A stretch of 6,962 bases of DNA from Pseudomonas sp. (GTDB lineage Bacteria > Pseudomonadota > Gammaproteobacteria > Pseudomonadales > Pseudomonadaceae): contig JAQZAY010000200.1 of the NCBI GenBank assembly GCA_029239415.1, positions 1-6,962 of the forward strand. The letters are read 5' to 3'. Shown piece by piece: positions 4,467 through 6,962 of this stretch. Position 1 is the first letter of the stretch; each line of letters begins with the position of its first letter. The notes beneath the pieces were generated by a model. It had not been told where the DNA came from. It ran no database searches and worked only from the letters and a program-made list of their open reading frames with translations. A program made the translations under genes and the position numbers.

Positions 4467-5747
4467 TCAGGCCAGCTCAGCGAAGCACTCTTCGATGATT
4501 GCCAGGCCCTTGTCCAGTTGCTCGTCCGGTGCGGTCAGCGGCACCAGGATACGCAGGACGTTGCCGTAGGTACCGCAAGACAGCAGGATCAGGCCCTTCT
4601 CGCGCGCCTTGGCAACCACCTGGTTGACGGCAGCGGCGTTCGGGGTCAGCGAGCCCTTGGCGTCGAAGACTTCGACCGCGATCATCGAGCCCAGGCCACG
4701 CACGTCGCCGATGATCGGGTGCTTGTCCTGGATCTGCTTGAGGCCTGCGATCAGGCGCTCGCCAACCGCCTTGCTGCGGTCGAGCAGGTTTTCTTCCTCG
4801 AACACTTCGATCACCGCCAGGGCGGCGGCGCAGGCGATCGGGCTACCGGCGTAGGTGCCGCCCAGGCCACCTGGCGCGATGGCGTCCATGTACTCGGCCT
4901 TGCCACACACACCGGCCAGCGGGAAGCCGCCGGCGATGGACTTGGCGAAGGTGGTCAGGTCAGGCGCGACGCCCATCTGTTCCATGGCGAAGAAGGTACC
5001 GGTACGGCCAGCGCCGGTCTGCACTTCGTCGGCGATCAGCAGGATGCCGTGCTGGTCGCACAGGGCGCGCAGGCGCTGCATGAACGCTTTGGGCGCGGTG
5101 ATGAAACCGCCTTCGCCCTGGACTGGCTCGATGATGATGGCAGCGATGTCACGCGGCTCGGCATCGTTCTTGAACACGCGCTCGATCGAAGCGATCGAGT
5201 CGTCGATGCTGATGCCGTGCAGCTCGTTCGGGAACAGTGCGCGGAACACGCCGCCTGGCATCAGGCCCATGCCGGCCGAGTACGGGACGACCTTGCCGGT
5301 CAGGCCCAGGGTCATCATGGTACGGCCGTGGTAGCCACCGGTGAAGGCGATCACGCCAGCACGGCCGGTGGCGGCACGGGCGATCTTGACGGCGTTCTCA
5401 ACGGCTTCGGAGCCGGAAGTGACCAGCAGGGTCTTCTTCTCGAAGTCGCCCGGGACCTTGGCGTTGATCTTTTCGCACAGCTCGACGTAAGGCTCGTAGG
5501 CCAGCACCTGGAAGCAGGTGTGGCTGACCTTGGTCAGCTGCTGTTGCACGGCGGCGACGACCTTGGGGTGCAGGTGACCGGTGTTGAGCACCGCGATACC
5601 ACCGGCGAAATCGATGAACTCGCGGCCTTCGACGTCAGTGACGGTGGCGTTGCTCGCGGTATCGACGAAAATCGGGTGGATCTGGCCGACGCCACGTGGG
5701 ACGGCGTTGACACGGCGTTGCATCAGGGATTCGTTGGTCTTGCTCAT
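4467..5747 (-). CDS. gabT: 4-aminobutyrate aminotransferase
   Basis: A complete 426-residue class-III, PLP-dependent aminotransferase, the same length as E. coli GabT. It transfers the amino group of GABA to 2-oxoglutarate, giving succinate semialdehyde and glutamate; the neighbouring gabD product oxidises the semialdehyde to succinate. Visible landmarks: GGIAVLNTGHLHP (49-61), the SGSEAVENA phosphate loop (111-119), YHGRT (139-143), EPVQGEGG with E212, IADEVQTGAGRTG with D240, the PLP lysine K269 in FAKSIAGGFPLAG, and R399 near the end for substrate carboxylate binding. All sit one residue later than in E. coli GabT. It is soluble. The start at 5747 gives the family's usual MSKTNESL and has GAGGG close upstream; an in-frame extension to 5852 lies in intergenic DNA. 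It follows gabD with a 182-base gap that holds two hairpins. Confidence 0.95.
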   Translation of the reverse strand: MSKTNESLMQRRVNAVPRGVGQIHPIFVDTASNATVTDVEGREFIDFAGGIAVLNTGHLHPKVVAAVQQQLTKVSHTCFQVLAYEPYVELCEKINAKVPGDFEKKTLLVTSGSEAVENAVKIARAATGRAGVIAFTGGYHGRTMMTLGLTGKVVPYSAGMGLMPGGVFRALFPNELHGISIDDSIASIERVFKNDAEPRDIAAIIIEPVQGEGGFITAPKAFMQRLRALCDQHGILLIADEVQTGAGRTGTFFAMEQMGVAPDLTTFAKSIAGGFPLAGVCGKAEYMDAIAPGGLGGTYAGSPIACAAALAVIEVFEEENLLDRSKAVGERLIAGLKQIQDKHPIIGDVRGLGSMIAVEVFDAKGSLTPNAAAVNQVVAKAREKGLILLSCGTYGNVLRILVPLTAPDEQLDKGLAIIEECFAELA

Positions 5748-5759
5748 ATTGCCCTCATT

Positions 5760-5779
5760 GCGCCACGACGCAGTGGCGC
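5760..5779 (-). promoter_or_regulatory. Hairpin next to the gabT ribosome binding site
   Basis: GCGCCAC (5760-5766) and GTGGCGC (5773-5779) are a perfect 7-bp stem with a 6-base loop. On the - strand it lies directly before the gabT GAGGG and 12 bases before ATG 5747, so it may shape the leader or affect translation start. On the + strand it is followed by TTTT and would look like a terminator, but no + strand gene is seen there. Confidence 0.5.
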
Positions 5780-5868
5780 TTTTATTCGGGGGTGGCTGGG
5801 ATTCGACTGCGCGCAGCATGCGTTGATCGACCGGCGCAATGGCCCTGGCCACCAGGTGACGCGGTATG

Positions 5869-5907
5869 AAAAAGGCCAGCGAGACGTCGCTCTCGCGCCC
5901 CGCTGGC
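5869..5907 (-). terminator. Terminator or attenuator between gabD and gabT
   Basis: On the - strand GCCAGCG (5907-5901) pairs with CGCTGGC (5881-5875), followed by C and five U (5873-5869). An alternative inner stem GCGAGA/TCTCGC is also possible. It starts 22 bases after the gabD stop. It either ends gabD transcription, implying a separate gabT promoter in the gap, or attenuates readthrough. Confidence 0.7.
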
Positions 5908-5929
5908 AGAGGTAAAGCTTAGCGTGCGA

Positions 5930-6962
5930 TCAGATGCTCAGGCACAGGTACTTGATCTCGAGGTAGTCCTCGATGCCGTACTTGGAGCCTTCGCGGCCCA
6001 GGCCCGAGGCCTTGATGCCGCCGAACGGCGCGACTTCGTTGGAGATCAGGCCGGTGTTGATGCCGACCATGCCGTATTCCAGCGCCTCGGCGACACGGAA
6101 CACGCGGCTCATGTCGCGCGCATAGAAGTACGAGGCCAGGCCGAACTCGGTGTCGTTGGACATGGCGATGACTTCGGCCTCGTCCTTGAAGCGGAACAGC
6201 GGCGCCAGCGGGCCGAAGGTCTCTTCCTTGGCGACGGCGGCGCTCTTCGGCACGTCGACCAGGATGGTCGGCTCGAAGAAGTTGCCTTCGATCAGGTTGC
6301 CACCGGAGAGCACCTTGGCGCCTTTGCTGACCGCGTCCTGGATGTGCTCCTGGACCTTGGCGACTGCCTTGCCATCGATCAGGGGACCTGTGGTGGTGCC
6401 GTCTTCCAGGCCATTGCCGATCTTCAGCTTGGCCACGGCGGCCTTGAGCTTCTCGGCGAACGCGTCGTAGACGCCGTCCTGCACGTAGATACGGTTGGCG
6501 CAGACGCAGGTCTGGCCGTTGTTGCGGTACTTGGAGATGATCGCGCCCTCGACCGCCTTGTCGAGATCGGCGTCGTCGAACACGATGAACGGGGCGTTGC
6601 CACCCAGCTCCAGGGACACCTTCTTGATGTCCTTGGCGCATTCTTCCATCAGCTGGCGACCGATTTCGGTGGAGCCGGTGAAGGACAGCTTGCGCACGAT
6701 GGAGTTGCCGGTCAGCTCGGTGCCGATGTCGCCGGCGCTGCCGGTGACCACGCTGAACACGCCCGCCGGGATGCCGGCGCGGGTGGCCAGCTCGGCCAGG
6801 GCCAGGGCGGAGTACGGGGTCTGCGAGGCAGGCTTGAGCACCATGGTGCAGCCAGCGGCCAGGGCCGGGCCGGCCTTGCGGGTGATCATCGCCGCCGGGA
6901 AGTTCCACGGGGTGATGGCCGCGGTCACGCCGATCGGCTGCTTGATGACGATCAGGCGCTTG
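5930..6962 (-). CDS. gabD: Succinate-semialdehyde dehydrogenase, C-terminal part
   Basis: The last 343 codons of an aldehyde dehydrogenase that continues past the right edge; by comparison with the 482-residue E. coli GabD, about 136-140 N-terminal residues are missing. It oxidises succinate semialdehyde to succinate, the step after GabT. In the fragment's own numbering: TPWNFP with the oxyanion Asn N20, KPASQTP (K43, S46, positions which in E. coli GabD contact the 2'-phosphate of NADP), FTGSTEIGR (94-102), the general-base Glu E118 in LELGGNAPF, and the catalytic Cys C152 in GQTCVCANR, with the second Cys C154 of GabD enzymes also present. E118 and C152 are 34 residues apart, as in the family. 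The frame is open to the edge; the internal GTG at 6928 is not a start. It is cytosolic and upstream of gabT on the same strand. Confidence 0.95.
   Translation of the reverse strand, partial: KRLIVIKQPIGVTAAITPWNFPAAMITRKAGPALAAGCTMVLKPASQTPYSALALAELATRAGIPAGVFSVVTGSAGDIGTELTGNSIVRKLSFTGSTEIGRQLMEECAKDIKKVSLELGGNAPFIVFDDADLDKAVEGAIISKYRNNGQTCVCANRIYVQDGVYDAFAEKLKAAVAKLKIGNGLEDGTTTGPLIDGKAVAKVQEHIQDAVSKGAKVLSGGNLIEGNFFEPTILVDVPKSAAVAKEETFGPLAPLFRFKDEAEVIAMSNDTEFGLASYFYARDMSRVFRVAEALEYGMVGINTGLISNEVAPFGGIKASGLGREGSKYGIEDYLEIKYLCLSI

Noticed and set aside
5836..5851. Sigma-54-like promoter (TGG...TTGC) for gabT on the - strand
   Set aside because: The spacing between the GG and GC dinucleotides is 11 bases, not the required 10, and the rest of the -24 box does not fit.
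4359..5915. Long + strand open frame (518 codons) opposite gabT
   Set aside because: It is the antisense shadow of gabT in GC-rich DNA: it has no recognisable family motifs and crosses the gabT terminator and the gabD-gabT gap.

Overview
The window looks like chromosomal DNA of a Pseudomonas, most likely of the P. putida group. The grounds are GC-rich coding sequence, a gabD-gabT pair beside a DesA-type desaturase and signalling genes, a Pseudomonas-style REP pair, and a DUF6124-DUF3077 gene pair of a kind I know mainly from Pseudomonas. The species is inferred from memory of gene order and was not tested by a search.

Layout, left to right. On the + strand: the 3' end of a membrane acyl-lipid desaturase (desA, 2-589) and a PAS-GGDEF diguanylate cyclase (719-1714). 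A long stretch without a convincing gene follows (1715-2487). It holds two diverged copies of one structured element (A, 1754-1933; B, 2205-2444) with a REP pair between them. Copy B is directly upstream of two small + strand genes, DUF6124 (2488-2733) and DUF3077 (2749-3000), which end at a bidirectional intrinsic terminator (3028-3056). On the - strand: an AT-rich inverted repeat (3071-3128), a pseudo-receiver/HDOD protein (3130-4332), gabT with its terminator (4426-5747), and the 3' part of gabD (5930 to the edge).

Functionally, gabT and gabD form the two-step GABA to succinate route. A terminator-like hairpin after gabD and another hairpin next to the gabT ribosome binding site suggest that gabT expression is adjusted separately from gabD. 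The cyclase makes c-di-GMP; the HDOD protein has Ser where a receiver carries its phosphorylated Asp.

The most interesting item is the duplicated element. Its 76-base core has identical length in both copies and folds into a three-way junction: a 16-position closing helix, a cUUCGg hairpin, and a second hairpin with a 10-base loop. Differences in the closing helix include two compensatory base-pair changes. A CU-rich strand inside the junction can pair with GUGAGA just downstream in both copies. In copy B a short hairpin can also mask the ribosome binding site of the DUF6124 gene. I read this as a candidate structured leader RNA or cis-regulator of the DUF6124-DUF3077 operon, with copy A an orphan. 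I cannot tell from the sequence whether it already has a name.
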